Shown: positions 27,690 through 35,992, numbered from the stretch's first letter. The stretch is 64,000 nucleotides of DNA from an uncultured Flavobacterium sp. (GCA_943912855.1 CALTVC010000004.1:62001-126000); one strand, 5' to 3'. Notes: generated by a model not told the origin, from the sequence alone. Translations and numbers: made by a program.

Positions 27690-28271
27690 TTAGCGTATTG
27701 ACCCTATTCTGAATGAGCTGCTGCTTTTACGAAGCGGGTTGTATAATGACGGGTTTTTATACATAGCAATCAACCCTATCATTTCATCATCGCTTAATGC
27801 AGGAAGCGTTTTGTGATAATAATAAACCGCGGCTTTTTGCACCCCTATACAACCATGGGTAAAATCCATATAAGCCGAACGGAATTGTATACATTCAGTA
27901 ACGGTAACGTTTCTTTCGAGAAAAAATGCCATTGCTGCTATGTTCATTATTTCTCCCCTTCGCCCTAACATTACAACTTCTTCAGCCACCTTAACATGAG
28001 GCTGTTGATAATAAGAATGCCCATTAAGAGCGTGAAGTAACCAAACACTTACACTTTTGTTTATTTCCTCTTCATTTACCTTGGTGTAAATTTTCATAAA
28101 TCGCTCCGGTAATGCAGGAGCGCTCTTTACCTGCGCAATTATATCATCCCTCTCTGCACGGTTTGTAAAGGTATAAACACCAAAATTCAGCCATAAAAAA
28201 AGCCCTACGATAAGTATTGCCAAGAGGGCAAAAACATATCGCAGGGTTTTCTTTAGTACTTTCAGGTACAT
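27690..28271 (-). CDS. Divergent GT51-like (peptidoglycan transglycosylase-related) membrane protein
   Basis: This 193-residue protein has one N-terminal membrane anchor (about residues 10-30), with the remainder in the periplasm. The C-terminal third resembles the late motifs of peptidoglycan glycosyltransferases: CIGVQKAAVYYYHKTLPALSDDEMIGLIAMYKNPSLYNPLR, given here in two halves, GVQKAAVYYYHK then LIAMYKNPSLYNPL. The catalytic Glu motif near the N-terminus of real GT51 domains (EDxxFxxHxG) is not visible, so it may be inactive or highly diverged. It begins 1 nt before the end of the small lipoprotein gene upstream, so the two form a unit. Confidence 0.6.
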   Translation of the reverse strand: MYLKVLKKTLRYVFALLAILIVGLFLWLNFGVYTFTNRAERDDIIAQVKSAPALPERFMKIYTKVNEEEINKSVSVWLLHALNGHSYYQQPHVKVAEEVVMLGRRGEIMNIAAMAFFLERNVTVTECIQFRSAYMDFTHGCIGVQKAAVYYYHKTLPALSDDEMIGLIAMYKNPSLYNPLRKSSSSFRIGSIR

Positions 28272-28272
28272 A

Positions 28273-28701
28273 TTACTTCACTTCAGCCGGTTTGGTTTTT
28301 ACGGCAGCTACAAGATTGTTGTTTTCATTCGTATAAAAAACAATTTTGCGGGTAGCGGGTAAATCCGGCAACGTGCTTTGCAGCAAGTCGCAACATATTT
28401 TTTCCACTACTGCTTTATCGTTAGGGGCTACAACATAAATCCCTATCTCTTCAGATTTTTTATTGAAGAAGTAAACTTCTACAGGTTTTTCGGCATATAT
28501 ACCTTTAACCTCGTTAGTAACCGCCTCAAGCAGGGTTTTATCTGCATCGGTATACTTAAAATTGGCAGCCATAGTTTTGGCATCGATTACCTCAAAGGCA
28601 CTCATGCCTATACCGCAATACATCTCCTTTGGTTTTTCGTTTTGTCCGCACGATGTTAGCAGTAATACTGCCAGTGCCGATGTTAACAGTGTTGTTTTCA
28701 T
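28273..28701 (-). CDS. Small lipoprotein of unknown function
   Basis: This 142-residue protein has a signal peptide with lipobox LTSC (Cys at about residue 18), then a mixed alpha/beta domain. It contains further cysteines, including a CC pair in EKICCDLL. I do not recognise a family. It is expressed with the divergent GT51-like gene that follows after 1 nt, so a cell-envelope role is plausible but unsupported by motifs. Confidence 0.7.
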   Translation of the reverse strand: MKTTLLTSALAVLLLTSCGQNEKPKEMYCGIGMSAFEVIDAKTMAANFKYTDADKTLLEAVTNEVKGIYAEKPVEVYFFNKKSEEIGIYVVAPNDKAVVEKICCDLLQSTLPDLPATRKIVFYTNENNNLVAAVKTKPAEVK

Positions 28702-28802
28702 GGTTTTGTGTGATTTGTTTTATGTTTATTTTGGGATTGTTAAGATAGTAAATTTTCGTAAACAGCAATAGGGTTTTTACCTAAGATTTCAACTACAAGT
28801 AG

Positions 28803-28810
28803 TACCTTTG
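28803..28810 (+). promoter_or_regulatory. -7 promoter box almost touching the yigZ start
   Basis: TACCTTTG matches TAnnTTTG exactly and ends only 7 nt before the ATG at 28818. If used, the mRNA would be leaderless or nearly so. No clear -33 TTG is visible. Confidence 0.5.
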
Positions 28811-28817
28811 CACCCGC

Positions 28818-29429
28818 ATGGAAAAAGACACCTACAATACACTTGCCTCCCCGGGCGAAGAAACCCTTTTTAAGGAAAAGGGCAGCAAGTTCTTTGGGTA
28901 TGCCTTCCCGGTGCGCGATGAAGCGGAGGTTAAAACTATATTAGCCGACATTAAAAAGCAACACCCGCAGGCACGCCATTGGTGTTACGCGTTTCAGCTG
29001 GGTACCGAACCAAACATATACTACCGCGCTAACGACGATGGCGAACCCAGCAACACGGCCGGCACACCCATTTACGGACAAATACAGAGCTTTGGTGTAA
29101 CTAATGTGTTGGTAGTATCAGTACGTTACTTTAGCGGGGTAAAACTAGGCGTAGGCGGACTTATATCGGCGTACAGGCTATCGGCACAGATGGCGCTTGA
29201 AGCAAGCGAAATCATAGAGAAAACCATAGACGTATATTATACCCTGAAATTTGGCTACCAGGACATGAACCGTGTAATGCGCGTAATAAAAGAAAAGAAC
29301 CTGGAAGTGGTTTCGCAAAAAATGGAAATGGACTGCGAAATGGTAGTTGCCACCCGAAAAAAAAACGCCTCGGCAGTACTTGAGGCGTTTGAGAGTCTTT
29401 ATACAATAGAAGTTTTGTTTCAGGTTTAA
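28818..29429 (+). CDS. yigZ: IMPACT/YigZ family protein
   Basis: This 203-residue protein has the N-terminal IMPACT (UPF0029) domain (residues about 15-130) with conserved KGSKFFGYAFPV, ARHWCYAFQLG, NDDGEPSNTAGTPI and VRYFSGVKLGVGGL motifs, and the C-terminal DUF1949-type domain (about 140-203). Bacterial homologues are linked to translation stress, and the eukaryotic IMPACT relative acts on GCN1/GCN2 signalling; the exact bacterial role is not settled. Its last codons form one arm of a long inverted repeat shared with the convergent thioesterase gene. Confidence 0.92.
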   Translation: MEKDTYNTLASPGEETLFKEKGSKFFGYAFPVRDEAEVKTILADIKKQHPQARHWCYAFQLGTEPNIYYRANDDGEPSNTAGTPIYGQIQSFGVTNVLVVSVRYFSGVKLGVGGLISAYRLSAQMALEASEIIEKTIDVYYTLKFGYQDMNRVMRVIKEKNLEVVSQKMEMDCEMVVATRKKNASAVLEAFESLYTIEVLFQV

Positions 29430-29506
29430 AGTTTCAAGTTATTCTTAAAGTTGTTTGAACATACAGAACGGTCAAAAAAACCTGAAACTTTAAACCTGAA
29501 ACAAAA
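29413..29506. repeat. 24-bp perfect inverted repeat between convergent genes (likely two-way terminator)
   Basis: Positions 29413-29436 and 29483-29506 are perfect reverse complements, separated by 46 nt. The left arm contains the yigZ stop codon. A right-hand sub-repeat (two copies of AAACCTGAAAC about 14 nt apart) is also visible. Convergent placement suggests transcription termination in both directions. Confidence 0.75.
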
Positions 29507-29515
29507 AATCAAAAA

Positions 29516-29914
29516 CTAAAATTTAAGTTTCTCCTTAACGTATTCCGGTGGGCTTACAGGGCGTTTTGTTTTCATATCTACGAATACTAACATAGAGTAT
29601 CCGGTTGTTAATAACTCATCCTTTTCATTGTATATTTCGTAGTCAAATTCTATCTTAACACCATCTTGTTTTTTGAGAATTGTACGCACTCGCAGCAGAT
29701 CATCATATAGGGCCGGTTTTTTGTAATTCATGGTCAATGACACTACCGGAAGCATTATACCGGCATCCTCCATCGCTTTATAGCTAAGACCTAGATTTCT
29801 AAGCCATTCCACGCGTCCCATCTCAAAATATTGTGCATAATTACCGTGGTAAACTACCCCCATCTGGTCGGTTTCGGCATAACGGACACGTACTGTAAAT
29901 TCGTGAAAATTCAT
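29516..29914 (-). CDS. YbgC-type hotdog acyl-CoA thioesterase
   Basis: This 132-residue hotdog-fold protein has the family's N-terminal motif YAETDQMGVVYHGNYAQYFE, with the catalytic Asp16. The length is normal for YbgC/FadM-like 4-hydroxybenzoyl-CoA-type thioesterases. It should hydrolyse short or long acyl-CoA thioesters in the cytoplasm; substrate preference is unknown. It stands alone, divergent from dnaA, with about 190 nt between them. Confidence 0.92.
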   Translation of the reverse strand: MNFHEFTVRVRYAETDQMGVVYHGNYAQYFEMGRVEWLRNLGLSYKAMEDAGIMLPVVSLTMNYKKPALYDDLLRVRTILKKQDGVKIEFDYEIYNEKDELLTTGYSMLVFVDMKTKRPVSPPEYVKEKLKF

Positions 29915-29949
29915 ATTTTTTTATTGTTAATTTTAACCTAATTTTTCGT

Positions 29950-29958
29950 TGTGGATGC
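29950..29958 (+). other. Single DnaA-box-like sequence upstream of dnaA
   Basis: TGTGGATGC matches 7 of 9 bases of the reverse DnaA box. Only this one copy is seen in the AT-rich dnaA leader, so it is too weak for an origin but could be an autoregulatory site. Confidence 0.25.
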
Positions 29959-30102
29959 TTACAATTTTTTTTTATTAAAACCTATACACCCAAAATTTTT
30001 TTTTAAGGAATTTTGTACCAATATTTGTTCTCCCGAAAAGGAATGAACCCGTGCATTCCGAAGAGTAAAAACAACAATTTATAAACACCTAGTATTCAAG
30101 AG

Positions 30103-31530
30103 ATGACGAAAACTGCGCAATCGGTATGGGACAACTGTCTGTCGTTCATAAAGGACAATATTCAGGAGCAGGCATACAAAACCTGGTTTGAACCGATAAA
30201 GGCAGTTGAACTTTCAGATAACGCCCTGTACATTCAGGTACCCAGTAAATTCTTTTATGAATGGCTGGAAGAACACTACGTGAAACTGCTTAAAGTAGCC
30301 CTTACCAAAGAACTTGGACAGGGCGCTAAGTTACTCTATAAAATTAAAATGGAAAACACTTATGGCAACAAACAGCCCTTTACAGAGCAGTTGCCAAGTG
30401 CACATCGTGCCCCTGTAAAACCACAGGAGGTAGATGTTCCATTACAAAATAAAAATCCGGAGCTTAAAAACCCGTTTGTTATACCCGGCATACGCAATCT
30501 TAAAATAGAATCTCAGCTGAACGCTAACTACAGCTTTGATAACTTTTTTGAAGGCGATGCGAACCGCCTTGCCCGTTCGGCAGGTATGGCCGTAGCCAAC
30601 AAACCCGGAGGTACTTCATTTAATCCACTACTTATTTTTGGTGGTGTAGGTTTGGGTAAAACCCACCTTGCACACGCCATAGGTATAGAGATTAAGGAGA
30701 AGTACCCTGAAAAAACCGTGCTTTACATTTCGGCTGAGATATTTACACAACAATATATAGACTCAGTAAAGCGCAATACCCGTAACGACTTTATCCACTT
30801 CTATCAACTGATAGACGTTCTTATTATAGACGACGTACAGTTCCTTTCAGGGAAAACCGGTACGCAGGATGTGTTTTTCCACATCTTTAACCACCTGCAC
30901 CAAAACGGCAAACAGGTAATCCTTACCTCAGATAAGGCACCTGTAGACATGCAGGACATAGAACAACGTCTACTTTCACGCTTTAAGTGGGGACTTTCGG
31001 CAGAGCTACACCAGCCTGACTTCGAAACGCGTATCTCTATCCTTAACAACATCCTGTACCGCGACGGTGTAGAGATGCCTCAGGAAATTGTAGACTACGT
31101 AGCCCGCAACATTAAAAGCAACGTGCGCGAGCTTGAAGGTGCCATTATATCATTAATAGCACAGTCTTCGTTCAACCACCGTGAGGTAACGCTTGATCTT
31201 GCCAAGCAGGTTGTAGAAAAGTTTGTAAAGAACGTAAAGCGCGAAATATCTATAGACTACATACAAAAGGTAGTTTCAGATTATTTCCAGCTAGACGTAG
31301 ATACACTGAAGTCTAAAACCCGTAAGCGTCATGTGGTACAAGCCAGGCAGCTAGCTATGTTCTTTGCTAAGAAGTTTACCAAATCTTCATTGGCTAACAT
31401 TGGCTCGCAAATTGGCGACCGCGACCACGCTACGGTACTACACGCCTGCAAAACAGTAGATAACCTGGTTACTACAGACAAGCAGTTCCGTAAGTTTGTA
31501 GACGACATCAACAAAAAACTTTCTGTATAA
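30103..31530 (+). CDS. dnaA: Chromosomal replication initiator DnaA
   Basis: This is a 475-residue complete DnaA. Domain I is at about 1-80 (VWDNCLSFIKDNIQEQAYKTW). A variable linker follows, then the AAA+ ATPase with Walker A GGVGLGKTH (Lys186), Walker B IIDDVQFL (Asp243-Asp244) and arginine-finger/sensor regions. Domain IV contains the DnaA-box binding motif DRDHATVLHACKTV. It initiates replication by binding oriC. Its stop codon overlaps the start of the phosphatase gene (TAATG). I see no cluster of DnaA boxes next to it, as is common in this phylum, where oriC is often elsewhere. Confidence 0.98.
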   Translation: MTKTAQSVWDNCLSFIKDNIQEQAYKTWFEPIKAVELSDNALYIQVPSKFFYEWLEEHYVKLLKVALTKELGQGAKLLYKIKMENTYGNKQPFTEQLPSAHRAPVKPQEVDVPLQNKNPELKNPFVIPGIRNLKIESQLNANYSFDNFFEGDANRLARSAGMAVANKPGGTSFNPLLIFGGVGLGKTHLAHAIGIEIKEKYPEKTVLYISAEIFTQQYIDSVKRNTRNDFIHFYQLIDVLIIDDVQFLSGKTGTQDVFFHIFNHLHQNGKQVILTSDKAPVDMQDIEQRLLSRFKWGLSAELHQPDFETRISILNNILYRDGVEMPQEIVDYVARNIKSNVRELEGAIISLIAQSSFNHREVTLDLAKQVVEKFVKNVKREISIDYIQKVVSDYFQLDVDTLKSKTRKRHVVQARQLAMFFAKKFTKSSLANIGSQIGDRDHATVLHACKTVDNLVTTDKQFRKFVDDINKKLSV

Positions 31531-31997
31531 TGCCCGTAAAGATACTGATGGTTTGCCTTGGCAATATCTGTCGTTCGCCATTGGCTGAAGGCATATTGCA
31601 AAGCAAATTACCATCGGATACATTTATGGTAGACAGTGCAGGTACCGGCGGATGGCACGCAGGAGAATGCCCGGACAGGCGCTCTATTGCCACCGCTAAA
31701 GGTCGTGGGCTTGACATAAGCAAACAGAAAGCTCGTAAGTTTAAAACATCTGATTTTAAAGATTTCGACCACATATATGTAATGGACAGCAGTAACCTGA
31801 AAGACGTTACCGCCCTTGCCCCTGATACCGAAGCGAAAGCCAAGGTAAAACTAATGATGGACGAAATTTTCCCGGGACAAAAAGTAGATGTACCCGACCC
31901 GTATTACGGTGGCCCGGAAGGTTTTGAAAACGTATACGATATGCTGGACGAAGCCTGTACACTTGTTGCCGAAAAACTTTTAAAACAACACTCATAA
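31530..31997 (+). CDS. Low-molecular-weight protein-tyrosine-phosphatase
   Basis: This 155-residue enzyme has the LMW-PTP P-loop C-x5-R, CLGNICRS, with catalytic Cys9 and Arg15 near the N-terminus. The second essential element, the DPYY loop holding the acid Asp (VPDPYYGG), is also present. It dephosphorylates tyrosine-phosphorylated proteins or small phosphates. Its ATG overlaps the dnaA stop by 1 nt, and its own stop overlaps the next gene's start, so the three genes are translationally coupled. Confidence 0.95.
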   Translation: MPVKILMVCLGNICRSPLAEGILQSKLPSDTFMVDSAGTGGWHAGECPDRRSIATAKGRGLDISKQKARKFKTSDFKDFDHIYVMDSSNLKDVTALAPDTEAKAKVKLMMDEIFPGQKVDVPDPYYGGPEGFENVYDMLDEACTLVAEKLLKQHS

Positions 31998-32710
31998 TGC
32001 CTGCAGGTAAGCTGTATTTACTACCCGTTCCGCTTGGCGAAGATGCCGACCCTAAGAATGTACTACCCGAAACCGTAGCCCGTTCCATAGAGTTTATAGA
32101 CCACTATATAGTAGAGAACGAAAAAACAGCACGCCGCTTTATTAAGGCAATACTCCCTACTAAAAAACAACCCGACCTGAAGCTTTCGGTACTGAATAAA
32201 CGTACGGAAACCTCTGAACACGCCGGTTTTTTACAGCCGTGCATGGAGGGTAAAAACGTCGGGCTAATGAGCGAAGCCGGATGCCCCGGTGTAGCCGACC
32301 CTGGTGCCGCCATTGTAAAACTTGCTCACGAGAAAGGCATACAGGTGGTTCCGTTGGTAGGACCTTCTTCTATATTGCTTGCCATGATGGGCAGCGGTAT
32401 GAACGGACAAAGCTTTGCATTTAACGGTTATCTACCTATAGATAAAGGTGACAAAAAAACTGCCCTGAAGTATTTCGAAAGAACATCTGAAGAACGCGGA
32501 CAGTCGCAATTATTTATAGAAACTCCGTACCGTAACAACAAGCTACTGGAAGACCTATTGCAATTACTACAACCAAATACACACCTGTGCATTGCCGCAG
32601 ACATTACCCTTGATACCGAATTTATTAAAACCAAAACGGTAGCCCAGTGGAAAAAAGACAAGCCTGATTTACACAACAGGCCTGCGATTTTTATTATTCA
32701 TAGATTTTAA
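31997..32710 (+). CDS. RsmI-like tetrapyrrole-methylase-fold SAM methyltransferase
   Basis: This 237-residue protein has the SAM-binding fold of the RsmI family, which 2'-O-methylates C1402 of 16S rRNA. The RsmI-type motif SEAGCPGVADPGAAIV and the VGPSSILLAMMGSG loop are visible. It is shorter than typical E. coli RsmI (about 285), and in Bacteroidota such proteins are a sister group, so the exact target is uncertain. It overlaps the preceding phosphatase gene by 1 nt and is the last gene of the dnaA operon. Confidence 0.8.
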   Translation: MPAGKLYLLPVPLGEDADPKNVLPETVARSIEFIDHYIVENEKTARRFIKAILPTKKQPDLKLSVLNKRTETSEHAGFLQPCMEGKNVGLMSEAGCPGVADPGAAIVKLAHEKGIQVVPLVGPSSILLAMMGSGMNGQSFAFNGYLPIDKGDKKTALKYFERTSEERGQSQLFIETPYRNNKLLEDLLQLLQPNTHLCIAADITLDTEFIKTKTVAQWKKDKPDLHNRPAIFIIHRF

Positions 32711-32846
32711 GCTTCTTAGCTACTGAGTCGCTGAGCTTCTGAGCCATACACTATATACCTTATTTATCTCCCCGACTCCAAAGGAGTCACACCTACCAGC
32801 ATTGGGCAACGCCCGATGCTGTGAATCAACAATCGCGAAGGATTCA
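32711..32846. repeat. Octamer-periodic repeats followed by three hairpins
   Basis: Positions 32711-32742 hold four tandem variants of an 8-bp unit (GCTTCTTA, GCTACTGA, GTCGCTGA, GCTTCTGA). Three stem-loops follow: 32774-32788 (6-bp stem, AAA loop), 32798-32820 (10-bp stem, AAC loop) and 32822-32846 (6-bp stem). There is no coding frame of note. It may be a dispersed repeat, a terminator region of the dnaA operon, or a small RNA. Confidence 0.6.
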
Positions 32847-32910
32847 TATTATCAGCGTTCCATATATACCAATGGATAAAACTAAGTTGCTTTGTATCTC
32901 AGAAACACAG

Positions 32911-32918
32911 TAACTTCG
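32911..32918 (+). promoter_or_regulatory. -7-like box directly before the SulP gene
   Basis: TAACTTCG matches the consensus except at one fixed base (TTCG for TTTG). TTG at 32886-32888 lies 22 nt upstream, a suitable -33. It ends 4 nt before the ATG at 32923, so the transcript would have almost no leader. Confidence 0.4.
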
Positions 32919-32922
32919 CAAA

Positions 32923-34422
32923 ATGAAATTATTCGACTTTTCCCAAAAAATCAATTATAAAAACGAGATACTAGCAGGGCTAACCGTAGCCATGACCATG
33001 ATTCCCGAATCACTTTCCTTTGCCATCTTGGCAGGGTTTCCACCATTGGTAGGATTGTATGCCGCTTTCATTATGGGGTTGGTTACCGCAGTACTGGGCG
33101 GTCGTCCGGGGCTGGTTTCGGGTGGTGCAGGTGCTACCGTAATTACACTGATTGCCTTAATGAAATCTCACGGTATAGAATACGTATTTGCAGCCGTAGC
33201 TCTTGCAGGTGTAGTGCAGATATTAGTTGGAATTTTTAAGTTGGGTAAATTCATACGCCTCGTCCCCCAACCTGTAATGTACGGGTTTGTAAATGGACTC
33301 GCCGTGGTAATATTCATGTCGCAATTAGAACAGTTTAAAACCATTGTAAACGGGCAGTCGGAATGGTTATCTGGCACTCCTTTATATATAATGGGCGGGC
33401 TGGTAGCACTTACCATAGCCATAGTATACATTTTCCCTAAGATTACCAAAGCTGTACCGGCATCATTAGTAGCCATCATAGCCATATTTGCCATTTCAAT
33501 CATCTTTGGCATAGAAACCAAAACCGTAGAAGACATAGCATCGGTACAGGGGGGCTTCCCTCCTTTTCACCTGCCACAAATTCCACTTTCGTGGGATGCT
33601 TTCCAAATCATACTTCCTTACGCCGTTATTATGGCAGCCGTAGGACTCACGGAAGGTTTGCTTACCCTAAACCTTGTAGATGAAATTACAGGAACCCGAG
33701 GTAACAGCAATCGTGAATGTATAGCACAGGGTACGGCTAACATAGCCAACGGATTCTTTGGAGGTATGGGTGGTTGTCCTATGATAGCCCAAACCTTTGT
33801 TAACCTGAACGCAGGCGCAAGAGCCAGGCTTTCGGGGATTATCGCGGCACTTACCATACTATGCATTATACTATTTGGCGCACCTGTCATTGGTAAACTT
33901 CCCATGGCAGCACTTACCGGCGTTATGATCATGGTGGCCATAGGTACTTTTGAATGGGCAAGTTTTAAAGTAATTACCAAAATGCCAAGAGCAGATGTTT
34001 TTACAGGCATACTCGTAGCAGTAATCACCATAGTATTACACAACCTTGCACTTGCGGTACTCATAGGAGTAATTATTTCGGCACTGGTATTTGCATGGGA
34101 AAACGCCAAACGCATCAGGGCACGCAAGTATGTGGACGAAAACGGTACCAAGCATTATGAAATATACGGACCTCTTTTCTTTGGGGCAGTTACGGCATTT
34201 AATGAAAAGTTTGACATAGCAAACGACCCGGAAACCATTATCATCGACTTTAAAGAAAGTAGGATTTGCGATATGTCAGCTCTGGAAGCTATAAACAACC
34301 TGAGCAAAAAATATACAGATGCAGGGAAAACACTTCAGTTAAAGAACCTGAGTGATGACTCACTTATTCTACTCAAAAATGCAAACGGAGTCGTAAATAA
34401 TATATCACTTACAGAAGCTTAG
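32923..34422 (+). CDS. SulP-family inorganic anion transporter with STAS domain
   Basis: This 499-residue protein has a SulP transport domain with about ten to twelve membrane segments at residues about 15-390, including SLSFAILAGFPPLVGLYAA and SGGAGATVITLIA. A C-terminal STAS domain follows at about residues 400-495 (IDFKESRICDMSALEAINNL, YGPLFFGAVTAF). Families members carry sulfate, bicarbonate or related anions; the substrate is not decided by sequence. The length is at the shorter end for the family. It is probably monocistronic. Confidence 0.93.
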   Translation: MKLFDFSQKINYKNEILAGLTVAMTMIPESLSFAILAGFPPLVGLYAAFIMGLVTAVLGGRPGLVSGGAGATVITLIALMKSHGIEYVFAAVALAGVVQILVGIFKLGKFIRLVPQPVMYGFVNGLAVVIFMSQLEQFKTIVNGQSEWLSGTPLYIMGGLVALTIAIVYIFPKITKAVPASLVAIIAIFAISIIFGIETKTVEDIASVQGGFPPFHLPQIPLSWDAFQIILPYAVIMAAVGLTEGLLTLNLVDEITGTRGNSNRECIAQGTANIANGFFGGMGGCPMIAQTFVNLNAGARARLSGIIAALTILCIILFGAPVIGKLPMAALTGVMIMVAIGTFEWASFKVITKMPRADVFTGILVAVITIVLHNLALAVLIGVIISALVFAWENAKRIRARKYVDENGTKHYEIYGPLFFGAVTAFNEKFDIANDPETIIIDFKESRICDMSALEAINNLSKKYTDAGKTLQLKNLSDDSLILLKNANGVVNNISLTEA

Positions 34423-34661
34423 CATTAAAACGCGCTTAAATCGCTTTAACAAATATTTAACAATCTGTAAAAACAGTCAGGGTAATAGCTCTCAAATAGG
34501 TTTTGTAAGCAAAAAAGCAGGTTTTTGAAATCGGCTCTTTGCAAAATTGTTAAAATTTACCGCTCAATTTTAACAAATCGTTTATTCTGCACCTAATCAG
34601 GAAATAGATATATTACGACATATTAATTTGATTAAATTAGCACAAAATTATCTCATTAATC

Positions 34662-35066
34662 ATGCCGTTAATTCCAGAATTCACCATTGCTATCGCACTG
34701 GGAGGGATACTTGTATTATATATCCTTTTCCGGTTCCTGAACAGCCGCCCAGGCTATTTAGGAAGAAAAAACGACATCCTTGATGGATTTCAGTCGTTAC
34801 GTTCAAAATCCATAAAACTACAGGAAAGCCTAAGTGTACTCATTTTATCTAATAATTTTGCACAGGAACTACTTGCAGAAAATTTTACGTACAAGGATTT
34901 TTTGAAACAACTTCAGAAAAATCACATTCAGAATCTTTCTGATAAAAATTATGCCCGCATTAAAAACACACATAACCGCGTAGTTTTAATGCAGGCAAAA
35001 AAGATGCTAACCGAGCAGGAGATAATTCTTCAGGATGCCGAAGCAAGGTTGAAAAAAGTCCTGTAA
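34662..35066 (+). CDS. Small hypothetical protein with one N-terminal membrane helix
   Basis: This 134-residue protein has one membrane helix (residues about 8-26, IAIALGGILVLYILFRFL) and then a long charged helical C-terminal part rich in Lys, Gln and Leu, likely coiled coil. I do not recognise a family. Its stop converges on the lysozyme-like gene, leaving only 7 nt between them, and the upstream intergenic region of 239 nt is AT-rich. Confidence 0.6.
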   Translation: MPLIPEFTIAIALGGILVLYILFRFLNSRPGYLGRKNDILDGFQSLRSKSIKLQESLSVLILSNNFAQELLAENFTYKDFLKQLQKNHIQNLSDKNYARIKNTHNRVVLMQAKKMLTEQEIILQDAEARLKKVL

Positions 35067-35073
35067 GTTTTAA

Positions 35074-35724
35074 TTAAAGTTGTACAACCGGAGCCGGATG
35101 TGCAATAATGTTAGATGTATCGTATCCGCCAAAACGCTTTATGTAGCTTTTTAACGAAGTACCAAAACCATCACGGTAACCGTTACGGCCATTAGTACTT
35201 AAAAATGTTTTTACAGAATTAGCACCAGCCAGGTGTGCAGCGGCAAGTATGCCCGATTCTGTGATTTTGATACCGCGTATTACTTTGCCTTCATATCGGC
35301 CTATCTCTTTACGCAGTTCCCATTTGTTTTTGCTTAGAAGCGCTTTAAAGGCGCGTTCCTGCAATCCGGGGTTGTTAAGGAATTTCTTCGAGTTGGTTAT
35401 GCCCACCGAACGTAGCGCGGCTTTACCAAACTGGTACTTACCCATATAACCATAACGGTTTACAAGTTTATAAAGCCCCTGGCTCTCTTTAATGCCAATA
35501 GCCTGCTTAAATCCTATGTACGATTTTCCGGTAAACGGAAAATGAAACGATACATTGGCGGTTTCATCAATTGTAGGAACGGAGTAATTGGTAATCTCGT
35601 CTTCAGAAATATGGAAACCTTCCAGTTTTCCGAACTGTTTTTCTTCTGTGGCCTTAAAGCCAGTACTTACGGTTGCAATGAATAGGGCTAGCCCCGAAAA
35701 ATAAATCCATTGTTTTTTAATCAT
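35074..35724 (-). CDS. Lysozyme-fold-like secreted protein
   Basis: This 216-residue protein has an N-terminal hydrophobic segment (WIYFSGLALFIATVSTG) acting as a signal or anchor. The later part resembles a lytic-transglycosylase/lysozyme fold: KESQGLYKLVNRYGYMGKYQFGKAAL, with a Glu after a glycine-rich turn, in the style of the ES-Q-GxY motif of such enzymes; then GILAAAHLAGANSVKTFL. It is probably an envelope muramidase-like enzyme or peptidoglycan-binding protein. The catalytic Glu (in IKESQG) is present, but I am not certain of activity. Confidence 0.7.
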   Translation of the reverse strand: MIKKQWIYFSGLALFIATVSTGFKATEEKQFGKLEGFHISEDEITNYSVPTIDETANVSFHFPFTGKSYIGFKQAIGIKESQGLYKLVNRYGYMGKYQFGKAALRSVGITNSKKFLNNPGLQERAFKALLSKNKWELRKEIGRYEGKVIRGIKITESGILAAAHLAGANSVKTFLSTNGRNGYRDGFGTSLKSYIKRFGGYDTSNIIAHPAPVVQL

Positions 35725-35925
35725 GTAATTTTATTTCTCATAATCTGTCACCTTATGAATTTCACAGGATGCAAATATACGAAAAAATCCTACCTTGATA
35801 CACAACCACTTACACTTCGGTTTTACTTTAACGTAACATTAAGAACACAAATCTGCCCTTAAAAAGTCTGTAATCCCCCCTGAACAAAGGGATTGCAAAG
35901 GATAGCCACAACAAATACCCAAAAG

Positions 35926-35968
35926 GCATTTTGTAATGAAAAAGTAGTATTTTGTAATAAAAAAAGTA
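35926..35968. repeat. Two tandem 21-22 nt imperfect repeats
   Basis: The sequence GCATTTTGTAATGAAAAAGT at 35926 is followed by a close second copy from 35947. A third, more diverged piece (CCCTTTGCAATG) follows and forms the mltG terminator. No gene is visible; the short frame through it is a by-product of the repeat. Confidence 0.5.
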
Positions 35969-35992
35969 CCCTTTGCAATGTTTACAAAGGGC
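35958..35992 (-). terminator. Terminator of the mltG operon
   Basis: A 7-bp stem (CCCTTTG at 35969-35975 with CAAAGGG at 35985-35991) lies directly after the minus-strand stop region. The minus-strand T run comes from the A tract at 35958-35966. Confidence 0.65.

Noticed and set aside
29915..30102. Chromosomal origin at dnaA
   Set aside because: Only one weak DnaA-box-like sequence is present, below the usual cluster.
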